Below are positions 24,879 through 36,700 of a DNA stretch of 64,000 bases, one piece after another. The translations under genes and the position numbers were made by a program. Within the stretch, counting starts at the first letter, position 1. The number at the start of each line of letters is the position of its first letter. The notes under the pieces are model-generated. The model worked only from the letters and a program-made list of their open reading frames with translations. It searched no databases and had not been told where the DNA came from. Origin of the DNA: Certhia americana (lineage: Eukaryota > Chordata > Aves > Passeriformes > Certhiidae); the NCBI GenBank assembly GCA_018697195.1, contig CM031864.1, positions 13,574,809 through 13,638,808 on the forward strand. The letters are read 5' to 3'.

Positions 24879-26808
24879 AAGTGCTGGGGTACTGAAGGTC
24901 ATTGTTTAGCTTAGTGCTATCCCAAAATTGTAACCCATTTCTGAGGTCTCTCTAACAGTGGCATTAGCTGAGAAAAACCCAAAGTAACCACAGTGTCAAT
25001 ACTCCTAATGTACTTCTAGCAAGGCTCAGGACAATTTCTGAGCTTAAAACATTTGAATACAAATTAAAACAAACAAAACCAAACAGCAAACAAAACCCCC
25101 CAAACCCTGATTTTCTGTGTTGCGCTATCTGTTTAGTATTTGTACATTGGTAGATCTGTCAGATCAAAATATCCAGTACTGATGGAAGCCAAAGTAAAAT
25201 TCCAGAGCAAATCCCTTCTGCCATTGGAAAATTGAGATGTCTTCCCTGAGAAAGAGATGTGTCTCCCCACAGTGAGTGACTCTGTTGGTTCAGTAACCCA
25301 GGAAAAATTAAAATCTGCTTCTTGATGGCAGAGAGAACAGGAGCCAGATCTGCTAGAAAACTTGTCCTAAGCTAAAAATCTTCAGAAACTGAAAAACGTG
25401 GGAGCTCCTCAGAAGGTCAAAAAGCAAACTATTGCAATGGATCTTTAGCTGATCCAGACCCAGGCCTCTTTTGTAATTCACACTTTATTCAGGAACAAGC
25501 TGTGTATAGCAAGAAACTAAAGAGTAAAAGCAACCCTGTCTGCTTACAAATATGCTCCAAATAAAAAAGAAAAAAACCAACATACAAACAGATTGCAAAA
25601 CACATTTAAGTTCAGAAGATACAGACTTCCAGGGAGACTTGCAGATAGAGACTTGTAAAATAAAAGTACTTTTCTGGGGTAATTATCTTAATTGGCTCTG
25701 TCTTTCTTTTTTCACCCCCTTTTTTTTTTTTTTAATGATAAACTCATGCTCCTTTTTGTGATTTTTTTTTTACTGTTTAGTCTTGTAACATAGACTTGGA
25801 AAATGACTTTTTAGAACACAATGCTTTTAATACAGTTTTGTGAATTTGCATTTCTAGGCCAGAGTATGGGTTCTGCTTGTTTTTCTCCTGATTTCTCAAT
25901 TGCCTAGAAAAATTTATTATATCATTAATGGCCAGTGAAGTAAAAATCTGGGAGTCACCACTGGAACATGCATGACCCATATGAAGGATTAAGTTCAGCC
26001 ACCTGTGCTTTCTCTGAACCTTAAAAGGTTAAATTTTGTTTGATTAATGAAAGCTATTAAGAAGAAGCTGCTTTTCTATTGAAACAGCAAGCCACCAACT
26101 TCAGTTATTAAAACTATACTTGTCACAAAAATATGACTCACTTTTCCATCAATTTCAGCATTATGGCTATTCATTGTAAATTTAACAGAATATAAAGATT
26201 TAGAATATGCTTTGGCTTCTTTCCTTCTGTTTAGTATTAAGTTTTCACTGTATTCCACCAAAACTTAACTTTCCAGCAAAACTAGTTTATCATTCTAATC
26301 AAATTGGACATACTCCAACATTGCAGGCTATGTGGTGCACTTGCTACCACAAACTGCCTTAGATGTGCTCAGTATGAGAAAAGGGTTAGTAAGTTTTTTG
26401 AAAAAACATCTTTAAATTCATTGAAATGGAATTTTAGAGGCAGGCACTATATAAATACTAGCATTATTTTATTTTAAATATATTTGGAAACAGATTAAAT
26501 GAGAGACAATTTTTATTTTGCAGTGATTATTGCAATTCTTCTTATTTTTAATTCAGAGAGTCTTAAAGAGTGGCTTATAAATCACCAAGGTCAGTAGAAA
26601 TTTCTACCTCACTTTCTATTTGCATCATCAGACAACACTAGCTACTCTCAAGCAGCATAATATCCATAAATCTTCACAACATTTTTAATAAATGTAAATT
26701 AGTTTCAAAGAACTCATTTTAGGTAAATAAAATTTTTCCATAGTCCCATAGTAATAATCACAACTGATGACAAGAGTAGTATTTCTGTTCTCATTAAATT
26801 TCTGTTTT

Positions 26809-26821
26809 AAAAAAAAAAAAA
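26809..26821. repeat. Poly-A tract (13)
   Basis: 13 A, preceded at a short distance by ATTAAA. The spacing (about 10 bases) is short for a retroposed 3' end, so a simple homopolymer is preferred. Confidence 0.8.
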
Positions 26822-27874
26822 GGTAATACATTCTACAGGCATGTTTTTCTGAAAGCTATAAGAAAAGAAATAGTGTAAATGAAATGTTAAACCCTTTTAA
26901 TCTTTCAACAGACTGCTATAAACAATACTGTTTCTTAAAATATACTTATTGTCATGATGTCTGTTGAAGCCCTATTATTCATGAGGCAACAATGGTATTT
27001 TCCTTGCTGCATATATTCTTTAAACTTCTCTGGGGATATGTGTTTCATTCCAAGTAAGACCACAGATTTTATTTTAATAAAAGAGATTTAGCTTTGTCTA
27101 AATATCTACCCCCATCATGAAATTTTTCTTTCCACTGGTATCTATTTAACCACTTCGTTCTTTCAAATCTTAACATATGTCTCATTTCATTTTGTTTACA
27201 GGATTCTATGCCTTAGAACAGAGAAGTGTAGTGGAAATCTGACTTCCCATTGACATTTAATATCAATTCTATTTTCTAGAGCTGGAATAGATTATTTGCC
27301 CACCATTATGAGAGCCCTGATCTAATGAAATATGCATATGAATATAAAGTAGATGAAAAGTCAGCACAGGTGTACACCTTCAAGTTGAAAAAGTTCTTTG
27401 TGAAATCTCTAGCTTCAGTTGAGATGGCTGTGTCTGGATTATAGATAAAAGAATGAAATCATTCAAGTAAGTTAGTAGTTATAATCATTCAAGTGGCAAC
27501 TTGCAGGGACTGTTTTCATTCAACAGAATCCTTGGTCTCATTCTGGTTTTGCTAATCATTTACAGTATGGTTATAGAAATATTGGATTCCCAGTCTACCA
27601 GTCAGAACATGCATATAATTTCATTTATAAGTGTTTTTACAAGGCTCACTTAATTACAGACAGATTCTGATGATGTATTGAGTAGCCCCAATGAGTTTAT
27701 TGAGTACTTCCAGTGACCCCTTGTAGGAAAAGGTGCTATTAGCATTAGGAAAAGTGGCTCGATTGATTCTTCAGTGTTTAGAAGATCATTTGAAATCCCC
27801 AAGTGCCAGATAAATGCAAAGTTATATGTCATGTGTAACTCATATGGACTATGAGAAAATAATTTTTATGCAAA

Positions 27875-27960
27875 GGAGTTCACTAGCATGCACCCTGCCT
27901 CCCATTGACTTCATTAAGTCCCCGTGTGGGAGCAAGAGGCTGCAATTTGCAGATCCCTCT
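27875..27960. repeat. Possible relic of an ancient palindromic MITE
   Basis: The stretch contains CACCCTGCCTCCCATTGACT, then TTCATTAAGTCCCCGTGTGG, GAGC and GCAATTTGCAGATCC. This resembles a palindromic non-autonomous DNA-transposon family seen abundantly in turtles and crocodiles, whose centre reads CCCATTGACTTCAATGGG with flanks like GTGGGAGCAAGGGGCTGCAGGATC. The centre here is decayed on one side. The resemblance is from memory and was not searched. Confidence 0.33.
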
Positions 27961-29706
27961 GAAGAACTAGGTCTTTACAAGGTAATCTCAGCATACATCA
28001 TGTTTTCACCAATGAGTTTGATGGAACATAAAACAAAATTGTGGTGACAAGAAAATCCATCAATGGCACACCCAGTAGATTCCAATTAAGTTAATTAGAG
28101 TAGACTTTCTAATGAGTGGAATGTCAAATACTGGATCCATGCCCAATGCTAATCATTCATTCATTTTGCTGCTGGTTCTAATTCACGTTATGCCAAGGAG
28201 GTTTCATGCATTCTGACACCAAACTATGAGCAAAGTGCTTCTGCTTTAGAAATAGAAATAGAAGTACAAGCACAAGTTTGACATACTAATTAAACATGCC
28301 AGGGTGCAAGATATATTGCTAAGTGTTATTCTGTACCTATAAAGGCAGGCATCAGCCAAAGCACAGACAGGGTGTAAAGCAAGGTTTATAACAATTCCAC
28401 AGGATAAACAAGACAGTGACAGTAACTATCCTGTTAATCTGAGAAGTCTGCTGAAGTGGCATTGAAATAACAAGGAAAAATCTCAAAGGTAAACTTATTA
28501 CACTGGAAGAGTACTGAAATCTGAGTACACCCAAACCATGGAGGGTAACCACATGAATACCAGCCTAATTGCAGCTAAATGCTTTGTATATAATGTCAGA
28601 AAGAGAGTTCTGGAAAGATCCAGAAATACAGACTGCTTGCATCCCGGGGGAATATTCTCCTGCACCAGTAGCTTCAAGATATAAAAGGTTAGCTGCCATC
28701 TGCTGATAATTAAGCATTCTTGAGCTTATTTTGTATTAGCTTCGACAACTGATGAGGATGGATGTGCATTTGGGCACCCAGCTGTGCACTGGAGAGGCAG
28801 CAGCACCAACACTCATCCATCTCTTCTGATGGTTCAGCTACAAGGACAGGAGCCTTCCCCAGGGCTGGAAGAAGGGAGACAGCAGTAAAACCTCAGCTCA
28901 CAGCAGTTATTCTATCCAGACTCTAATCTCTTACGTGCACTTTCTGTATTTGCTACCTACTTACTGCATGGCAACTAATCATATTTGTAATATCAGATGC
29001 AGAACATTATACCTTCAAATCCATTCTCAGTACACCAGGATGTACAGGGGATGACTATTTCAGTATCCTGTGAAGGGAAGTAAGCTGAAGTTTCCACGGA
29101 CTTGAAGGATCAGTTGGTATTGATTTGATTCTCGCATACATTTTTCCAGTAGCTTAACCTGTTAACACTAAATTAGACAAACAGTTTTAACTTAAGCAGT
29201 GTATATATGGTCTATGCTTGCTATGTCTGGAAGGAAGCTGAAGCTAAATGTTCTGATTTTTTTTTCAGCAAATATGCAACAGACTAAAATCATAGTCTTT
29301 TAGCTACTCTGTAGATACTCTCCTGATGAATTGTATTCCTAGAGCTCTGGTTCCTCTGCTTCTGACCACTCAAGTGCTGATGTTAACAGTACCAAGCAAG
29401 TACCAAGGAAAGTGAAGCAGAAACTGCTCTGAGTCAGGTGGTTTCCCAAAACATACCTTCATTGCACAGAATCTAGCTCCTGGGAGAACATTTTAGTGAT
29501 CAGGTCAACAGTCTTCCCAGATAAATTCAGAAGTTAGTACACTCTGCTAAAAAGTCATGCTTCCTCAGATACTGCTTATAATAGACATATCAAATACACG
29601 GGATGATTTGTAATACATGCAAGGATCAGTAAGTCACATTAAATAAAAGCAGATTTAGTAAAATTGTGTAGCCTACACTGCATCATAAATTATTAAAATT
29701 AATGAA
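27961..29706. other. Non-coding DNA with an ATTA-rich block
   Basis: No gene. The stretch 28080-28200 has several homeodomain-core words (CAATTAAGTTAATTAGAG, CTAATGAG, GCTAATCATTCATTCATTTT) in otherwise unique sequence, a texture often seen in conserved enhancers. The rest, including a GC-richer part at 28740-28900, has no recognisable feature. Confidence 0.5.
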
Positions 29707-29823
29707 CCTGATCCCCTCTGCAGATTACTCCATGGCTGACACTGGTATAATTTCATTGATATTAATGATTCACTTCCAGTTTCACAGTGATGTAAAACTG
29801 GAATAATAGCATGATTATTCAGG
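29707..29823. repeat. Probable relic of an ancient palindromic MITE
   Basis: It begins CCTGAT and ends ATTCAGG, an approximate terminal inverted repeat over 117 bases. The centre CATTGATATTAATG equals its own reverse complement at 12 of 14 positions. The arms carry ACTGGTATAA and AGTGATGTAAAACTGGAATAA, which resemble the ACTGGTGTAA motifs that face the CATTGA-TCAATG centre in abundant reptile palindromic elements. It is non-autonomous, decayed and without coding capacity. The family name is not certain. Confidence 0.48.
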
Positions 29824-30450
29824 TCTAATACTGTTAAATTAGCTGCACCATTTACATTAATAGATGGCAGGCAAATATGTCTTCCTTCATTCACTCAGCC
29901 CAGGTGATTAGGGAGTCCTTTTTTCTGCCCATTATATGGCACATTAATCCATACATTTCTTAGACACCTATGTAGCAGCTTTTGGATCCTGATATTCAGA
30001 AATGTAATGTTAGTATGGTGAGAACTAGAAGTGAAGGCTGGTAAAGGAGGTTGTGTCAGAAATGGAATGAAAGTTGTATCCTAAGTTATGTAACAGGTGT
30101 GCCTCTGGTATTTATTCCTTCCCGAATGTATGTCTTTGGTCTCAAATATTGTTAAAGAACTGACCAGCCTTTCCCTGGTCCATTTCACCCTGTGGGACAG
30201 GTTTAAGGATCTGACACTGATGGCACAAGCCCACCTGACTGTGGGAGATTCTCCTCTAGACCAAAGGGAATAAACAGATCCAGATTTACCTCTATGTGGT
30301 GCTTTGGAATTCGGTGAGTAAAAGAGCAATGCTATCAGAGTGTACTGATATTTAAGCTATTACACAAGGTAAATCTAATTAACTCATTGCAACATTCAGA
30401 TCACAGAATTTTTATTTTTTTTTTGCTTAAGAAAAAATACACACAGACAG

Positions 30451-30491
30451 TTTTGATGCACACAGTCATTTGAATATTTTTGATGTACACA
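30451..30491. repeat. Imperfect 26-bp direct duplication
   Basis: TTTTGATGCACACAG at 30451 recurs as TTTTGATGTACACAG at 30477, with related ACACAGACA words beside both. A small diverged local duplication. Confidence 0.75.
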
Positions 30492-32274
30492 GACAAGTCA
30501 TGTGTTTGACTTTGCAAATTAAAAAAAAAAATAAATATGATGCTCATGCCCCAGTTGCATGTCCACATCATAACTGTTTAACATACCTAAAAATCGATTT
30601 TATAAGCAAAAACCCTTCTGACAAAATATAGCTTTTAATGTGACATATAGCTTTGCTTTTGACACACTCTAGTTTTCTTGAGATTTCAGCATTTTTACTG
30701 AAGAGAGTACTTTTAAATCAACAAATGCTGTTACCCCAAAGTTTTTTATTCTTATCCATTTTATTTCACTAACATATATTAATGTGGAATGGAGTGAAGC
30801 CATTATATTGTAAATACTAAGCTACCTACACAGCTGACTTAGAAATATGGCTAGTCTGAAATACATTTGCCACCATATAAGCATTGAAAAAGCTACTGTT
30901 TTCTTAAAATGTGGTACAAACATGTACACAAATGGTTATAGTTTAAACTTTACAGTTGGAACTGAAGTCATTATAATTTTTGCACAAAATACTTCCAGGT
31001 GTATAAATACTCATCCAAATCTGAGGCTTACAAAGGAATATGGCCTGTTCAGTGAACAGGTTAAGTTCTGCAAGTTGAGGATATTTAGGGCACCTAAGTA
31101 CTTCAAAGTGTATCAAATACAGAGGGACTTTCAGTGAAATCAATTGTAAGCTTTACTTTTGCTTAATTCAGATTTTGTTGCATAATAATGGAGTCTCAGT
31201 TAAATTTCAGAATTCTGTGAGAATATGGAAATTGGTTATATCATTCAGAGTAACTGGCAAAAAAATCATTTTCACTTTAAAAAAATTCTGGATTTCTGAA
31301 AGAGCTGAATTAAAGGACTTTCCTTTCTCCTCTACTCATAGGCTAACTTGTGTTTATAGTTATATTACTCCTCAATTTCTATTACTACTCGTTATCTGAA
31401 ATATTCATGTTCATTTTTCTAATACAATATAGTATTCAGTAGATGTCAGAAAAGCTTAGTTCAGTACCATTTTTGTTGTAATCTGGGTGACAAATCTATG
31501 TACTCTTACACAGAATTCTAATTAAGTTCTGTTGCCAGTTTAGGAAGTGGAGTAGTGCAGTATGACCACCACTACAATTTTCCTTTCTTCTTCCCACTCA
31601 TTATATCCTCAAGTTCATTCCAAGTGAAACTAAGCAAACTTTTGTTTTCAGAGAAGTTTGGCACTGCTTTTGTTGGTAGCTTTATTCAAGCTGGGGCTAT
31701 TTATATTTTTAATTTGTTGTAATTTCTGGAACTCCTGTGTACTTTCATTGCCTTTGAGTTGCAGCGGGGGCAGCCTCGCTCCAAGTGTCAGCAGAGGCAG
31801 CAGGTGACAGGCGGTGGCTCTGAATTGCTGCTGAAACAGCTGATGCTGGAGCAAATAACTCTGGTGACAGATACCATGGCACTAAACTGGTACTGGAGTG
31901 CAGGTGGTTGAAATATGAAAGAGAATTTTTATGTGAGAAAATCATTATCCAGAAGAGACAGAGTGGTTTATTATGTCTAGATCTCAAAAGTTCTTCACCA
32001 AAAATGATGCTGATGATATGCAGCTAACAAGGTACCACACAAATTTATTTCTATGTTAATAAAGAGCCTTTCTGTTTTGTTTGTTTTGGGTTTTTTTAAT
32101 GTTATTTGACGTATCATTAGCATTATGTAAAATGAATTATCACCCTGGTTTATCCTTCCTTTGTTGACAAATTAGTTCATTTTTCATTCATAAGTTGTAA
32201 TATCTGAATTCATATGTAAATAGAAAAAGATTTAATATACAGTAACCTATAATTAAAATCACCTAACAAAATCA

Positions 32275-32313
32275 AACCAATCAACCAACCAACCAAAATA
32301 TCCAAAAAAAAAA
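32275..32313. repeat. (CCAA)n and A10 low-complexity tract
   Basis: Several CCAA/CAAC units are followed by TATCC and a run of ten A. A/C-rich strings of this kind are common in bird DNA. Confidence 0.75.
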
Positions 32314-33755
32314 GGAAATCACATATTTCCTGCAATTTGAGCTATGGTCTTATTTATACTTGAAAAAAGACTATTTAACACTTCCTAGAAGTCAACACCC
32401 AGCTTCTGCCAGAGCAAGGAAGGAAGCAGATTCCAAAGCTAACAAAATACAAGGGATTTGTCAGAAAAGGATCGCCCTGCAATACCTTGTCATCACTCTT
32501 TCATTAAAAGTTATTATGACATAATATTATTTTTAAATTTAGCTTCATTAAAATCTATTTGCCTTTTGCCTTCACTAAAACATTTTAAATGTTTTTTTCT
32601 CTTCTGATGAACCGTTTCTCTACATTTCAGACATCCTGCAACATATTCAGTTAGGTACTTGTAGTTTTTGCTCATTGATCTCATGCCATGTGAGTAACCT
32701 GAAGCATATGCTGTGTCCCATCAGAAAACACCCTTCCTTCCCTAGGAGCATGCAGCAGCCAGCAGTGACAGCAAAGCTTGTGCCACACCTGGGGCAGTGG
32801 CTGTGCCACTCTTGGAATTAGTGTTGAGCACGTTCCCCATTTCTGTGCACATGAGTTTATGCTACAAATTAGCTAGATAAACATAGCCCCTCACAAACAT
32901 AAATTTATCTATTGGAAAATATTGAGGTGTTTTTACCCTTGATTTGGAAAGTATTTCAAAAGGCCAATGGCACTGAATAAAGGACAGGTCCCTTCAAAGA
33001 AGATTCATTTTCATCAGGATTTGACCTGCTGCTGGAGGTGTTTGAATAGATAAATATAATAAAATTGAGCTTAGGATATTTGCAGTGTTCTTCACTCATT
33101 TTTCACAGAAGGAAGATAGAGACTATAAGGCCTGTGGTGATAACTTCCTCCACATCTCATCAAAGTTTTGAATCCTGTGCTTTCCTGAGCATAGCTTTTA
33201 TTTTAACATTTGCCCCCTTGACAGACTCTCCAAGACATTACATCATTTCATAAAGCACTGAATATGCACCTGAGGGGTTCCCATAAAACTCCTTTGGTTA
33301 TCTCCACATAAGGTACAAATCAGTGTCACAAGTCATTTATTTTCTCTTGTCTTCTATGTTACGAACATCCTTTTAGCAATTCCATTGCATAGCTTGGAAT
33401 ATATATATCTATTGCATCAGAAGTAATAAAACTGTAAAAGCATGCAATATGTGGGTCTTTCTTCTTAGTATAAATCAAAATAAATAAAAATTATGCCATT
33501 GAGAAATATATATATTTAGAAATTTCTTTTCAGTAACAGAATTTTATTTAAGTTTACATATGCCCTAACTTTTCTCAAGGGAATATTTCAATAGAATAGG
33601 AATGAATAATGTGACTGCTCTCCTGAAAGCAAAAACCTTGTAAGTTGCCAGCACTGTTTTTTTTCTGACTTTTAGATTCTAGTGTCACTCAAAATTCTAA
33701 TTGAAGTCAAGTTCCAGTCAGAGATAGCAGTCCAGTTTTGGTAGTAACGTCACTA

Positions 33756-33799
33756 GGGGGTTGAGGGGGAGGGTAAGGTGGAGAGACAGAGGGTGGGGG
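33756..33799 (+). other. G-rich stretch with quadruplex potential
   Basis: Five G-runs of 3 to 5 bases lie within 44 bases: 33756-33760, 33765-33769, 33771-33773, 33791-33793 and 33795-33799. Loops are 4, 1, 17 and 1 bases. The 17-base loop is longer than the classic limit, so a quadruplex is possible but not assured. The surrounding DNA is AT-rich, which makes the patch stand out. An ACGTCA word lies just upstream. Confidence 0.5.
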
Positions 33800-36700
33800 A
33801 CTAAAAATTAACAATTTTCATATAATTGACTACTACTCATGCCAAAGCAACTGTGTGTTGTGGAGGAGCTAGAGGGGAAAAGTTGGACTGCAATTTGGAG
33901 ACCTTTAGTTCAAACATTCACGTCATAACAGAAAATAACAGGTTACCATAAATCTTTTGTTATTTATTTGTGTATGATGACAGAGTTACATGAGTATAAA
34001 AGGGAATGCTTCATCCTCTTCTAAAATGAAGATAGAAATACACTCAACTGCAGACCAATTATTATGATATTCAGGTATTTTGAAGTCTCTTGAATAGGAA
34101 ACATTGAGCTGCACTTGTCTGATGATTAGCTTCATTGAGCTCTGCTAGCAAATGTAGTACTTAACTTCAATCAATGCAGAGGTTCAGTAAAGGAAGTTTA
34201 CTGTATTGATGGATTTCATGAGGGATGTATGGAGCCATCTGGAAAGAGGTCAGTCTTATGAACCTGCTGAAAGAGCTGGCACTGTGGATTTCATAGAAAG
34301 TAGCCACAGACTTCAATCAGATTACACTACCTGAATCATGAGACAGCTGCATACTCTCAATCTTACCTTACTTACAGACTGCAGCGTGCAAGTTCCTGCA
34401 AACAACTATTGATTCTGTTAAAAATAAATAAGAATCTATTACAGGGGAGACTGCTGTTTCTAGTGTTCAGAAATGTTTTATTGCCTTCCTGTTGAAATAG
34501 TGATGTCTTGCTCCAGGAAAATTATAAGCCTAGGGAAAAAAAATTATCCCACATCTTTAGGGAAAAAGTCTGCAGAATGCATCACTATTAGGTATTCAAG
34601 ATCAAAATTATGGGCTAATGTCTGAAAATAAGAATCCTAGGCAGCTGAGAATCTAGAAGAAATGACAGGACAATTGAAATGTTTAACTGCATAAAAGTTA
34701 TGTACTTGCAGCTGGTCAGCCTCAAGCTGTTGCTAGCTATGAAACTATTCCTTTGTAAGACAAAGAGACAGGGAAAAGCAGATATCTGTGTGAAAGTTAT
34801 TATAATTATTAATAATTCATATAATTACATTTTCTTTGAGATTGCTTCTTCATTTTGTAGTGAGCAGCTCATGGTGTTGTTTCTGTAGTTAACACATGCT
34901 TGGAATAATCATTAATAAATCCCATGGCTAAGTGTTTCTATGTAGATTTTATCTTACACTAGACTCTTAAGCACATTGCATTTTATCACTATTTATATCA
35001 CTGTATTTATTCCTAAATATACATATATGCTTTTGCATCTGGTGCAATTTTGAAGTTATATCCTGTGCCAAGTCAGGTTAGATCAGTATTTAGATGACAA
35101 ACATATAAGTAACCATTACACAGAGAGTTGTTTAGAAATAAATTTTTATCACAGTTCTTTTTTCTGCCACCAAACCTGAAATTCTGCCCAAACACATTGT
35201 AAGACCACGCTGTGTTCTCCTTGAAACCTCTGTCTTCTCTGTAAGGCACAATTGAAGTCAGACCCATCAGACTCTAGGCCATTTTGCTTTGGAATCAAGC
35301 TAAGCCTCCTCTTCGAGGATAGAAAAATGTCAAATCTTTCACACCAGTTTCTGCAGTCAAATATTATCTATTTATATTATCATCCTGCAACAAGAGGGGA
35401 GAAAGCTCTTGTGCACCACTAGGGAGGGCAAATATAGCTTTCTGTGCTATGGAATAGCATAGAAATCTCCCTCTAGGCCAAGCAGAGAGTGAAGCTGTGA
35501 TTCACAACTAGAAAGCACTGAGACCCAAGCTGCTTTTCCAGATAGAGTCCTTTAATTTAATTTTTTTTTCAGATTGTGAAAACAGCTGGAGAAATCTCTT
35601 GAAGCATATGTGCTAGATTGAAAAGTATTAAATTAATAGCATGATAAACATTTGATTTAGTGCAAGTTGAGGGACACTGTACAAATATTCATAAGGTCCA
35701 ACAAGATGAGCAATGGGAAGGCAAAGAGACAGTATACAGTTAGAGAGAGGCTTCAAAATATTCAGCTAAATTCAAAAGCAATTACAACATGAAAGCAGGT
35801 ATATTTATGAAAAATGAAAGTTTTATAAAACTCAGTAAACACTTAAATTATATTAAGATGCAGACACTGGGGTTAATGTATTTATACAGTTCCATTGAGA
35901 AACGTTGCAACTTCTCTAAAAAGTCCATGAATAATTTTACTCATCTGGTTAATATTAATCAAGTTTATATAAACTACATACATACATGATTTTTCTATAT
36001 AATTTCAAATACAGCATTTTTGAAGGTAATAGGTTCACTGGAGTGGCAAGAGCTGCAAATAAAAGGAGACTGAAATCAGAAATAGATGAAAACACAGATA
36101 TTGCTACATCAGCAAACAGAGAGGTGTCAGCAATTCTGGTCAATCAAATATATCTTTGTATCAAAAAGACTAAATGTGGGCATATCACTGCATTTAGATG
36201 CTATGTGGAATAATACAATGGAATCGTTGATTCTTCTGGAAAATTATAGGTAGAATTTAGTACAATGAATTGAAAAAGCATCTTCTTAAGAAAATATGTA
36301 ATAAAATTATGAAATCCATACAGATTATTCTTCAAAACTCAAATGTTTCATCTGTCATTTGGTCTAAATTAGAATTTTTTGCTTCAGATAGGTTGATGTT
36401 TGCAAGACAATTTCTCAATTTCAGATACAATGGAAACTCCTATGACACAAGGATGTAGAGAGAATTTAACTCTCTGCATGGGACAGTGGAACCTCCTTGC
36501 ATAAACACTTCTCATGCTACAAAAATGTACTGCCATAGATAGCTCTTGCAGGACTAAAATTATGGTGAGTTCTAGAAGAGAGAGAAAATCTCCAACCCCG
36601 ATATGTGTGTGGCACTGTTAGAAAAGGCATTTCTGGTCCTTAAGCACAAACTTGCCTTTCAGTCACTCTGAACTACTTCCCAGCCTTTCAGAAAGCTCAC

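Larger units (their letters stand above)
24537..27874. other. Unique AT-rich non-coding DNA
   Basis: No gene is supported. Open frames are all under 70 codons. A/C-rich strings (25060-25100), poly-T runs (about 25720-25735 and 25763) and a 13-A run are the only low-complexity parts. The block 26880-26990 is unique and could be conserved, but nothing in it proves this. Confidence 0.6.
29824..33755. other. Unique AT-rich non-coding DNA
   Basis: No supported gene. At 30081-30329 (minus, 82 codons) and on plus at about 30100-30276 (57 codons, no usable ATG) two overlapping open frames exist. A GTGAGT donor-like site follows at about 30314, but the plus frame has already stopped. A short imperfect duplication at 30451-30491, CCAA-type repeats with ten A at 32275-32313, and GC-richer patches at 31760-31840 and 32740-32820 are the visible features. 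Confidence 0.6.

Noticed and set aside
30081..30329. 82-codon minus frame opposite a 57-codon plus frame followed by GTGAGT
   Set aside because: The plus frame stops before the donor-like site, and the minus frame has no recognised product. No acceptor can be paired with it.
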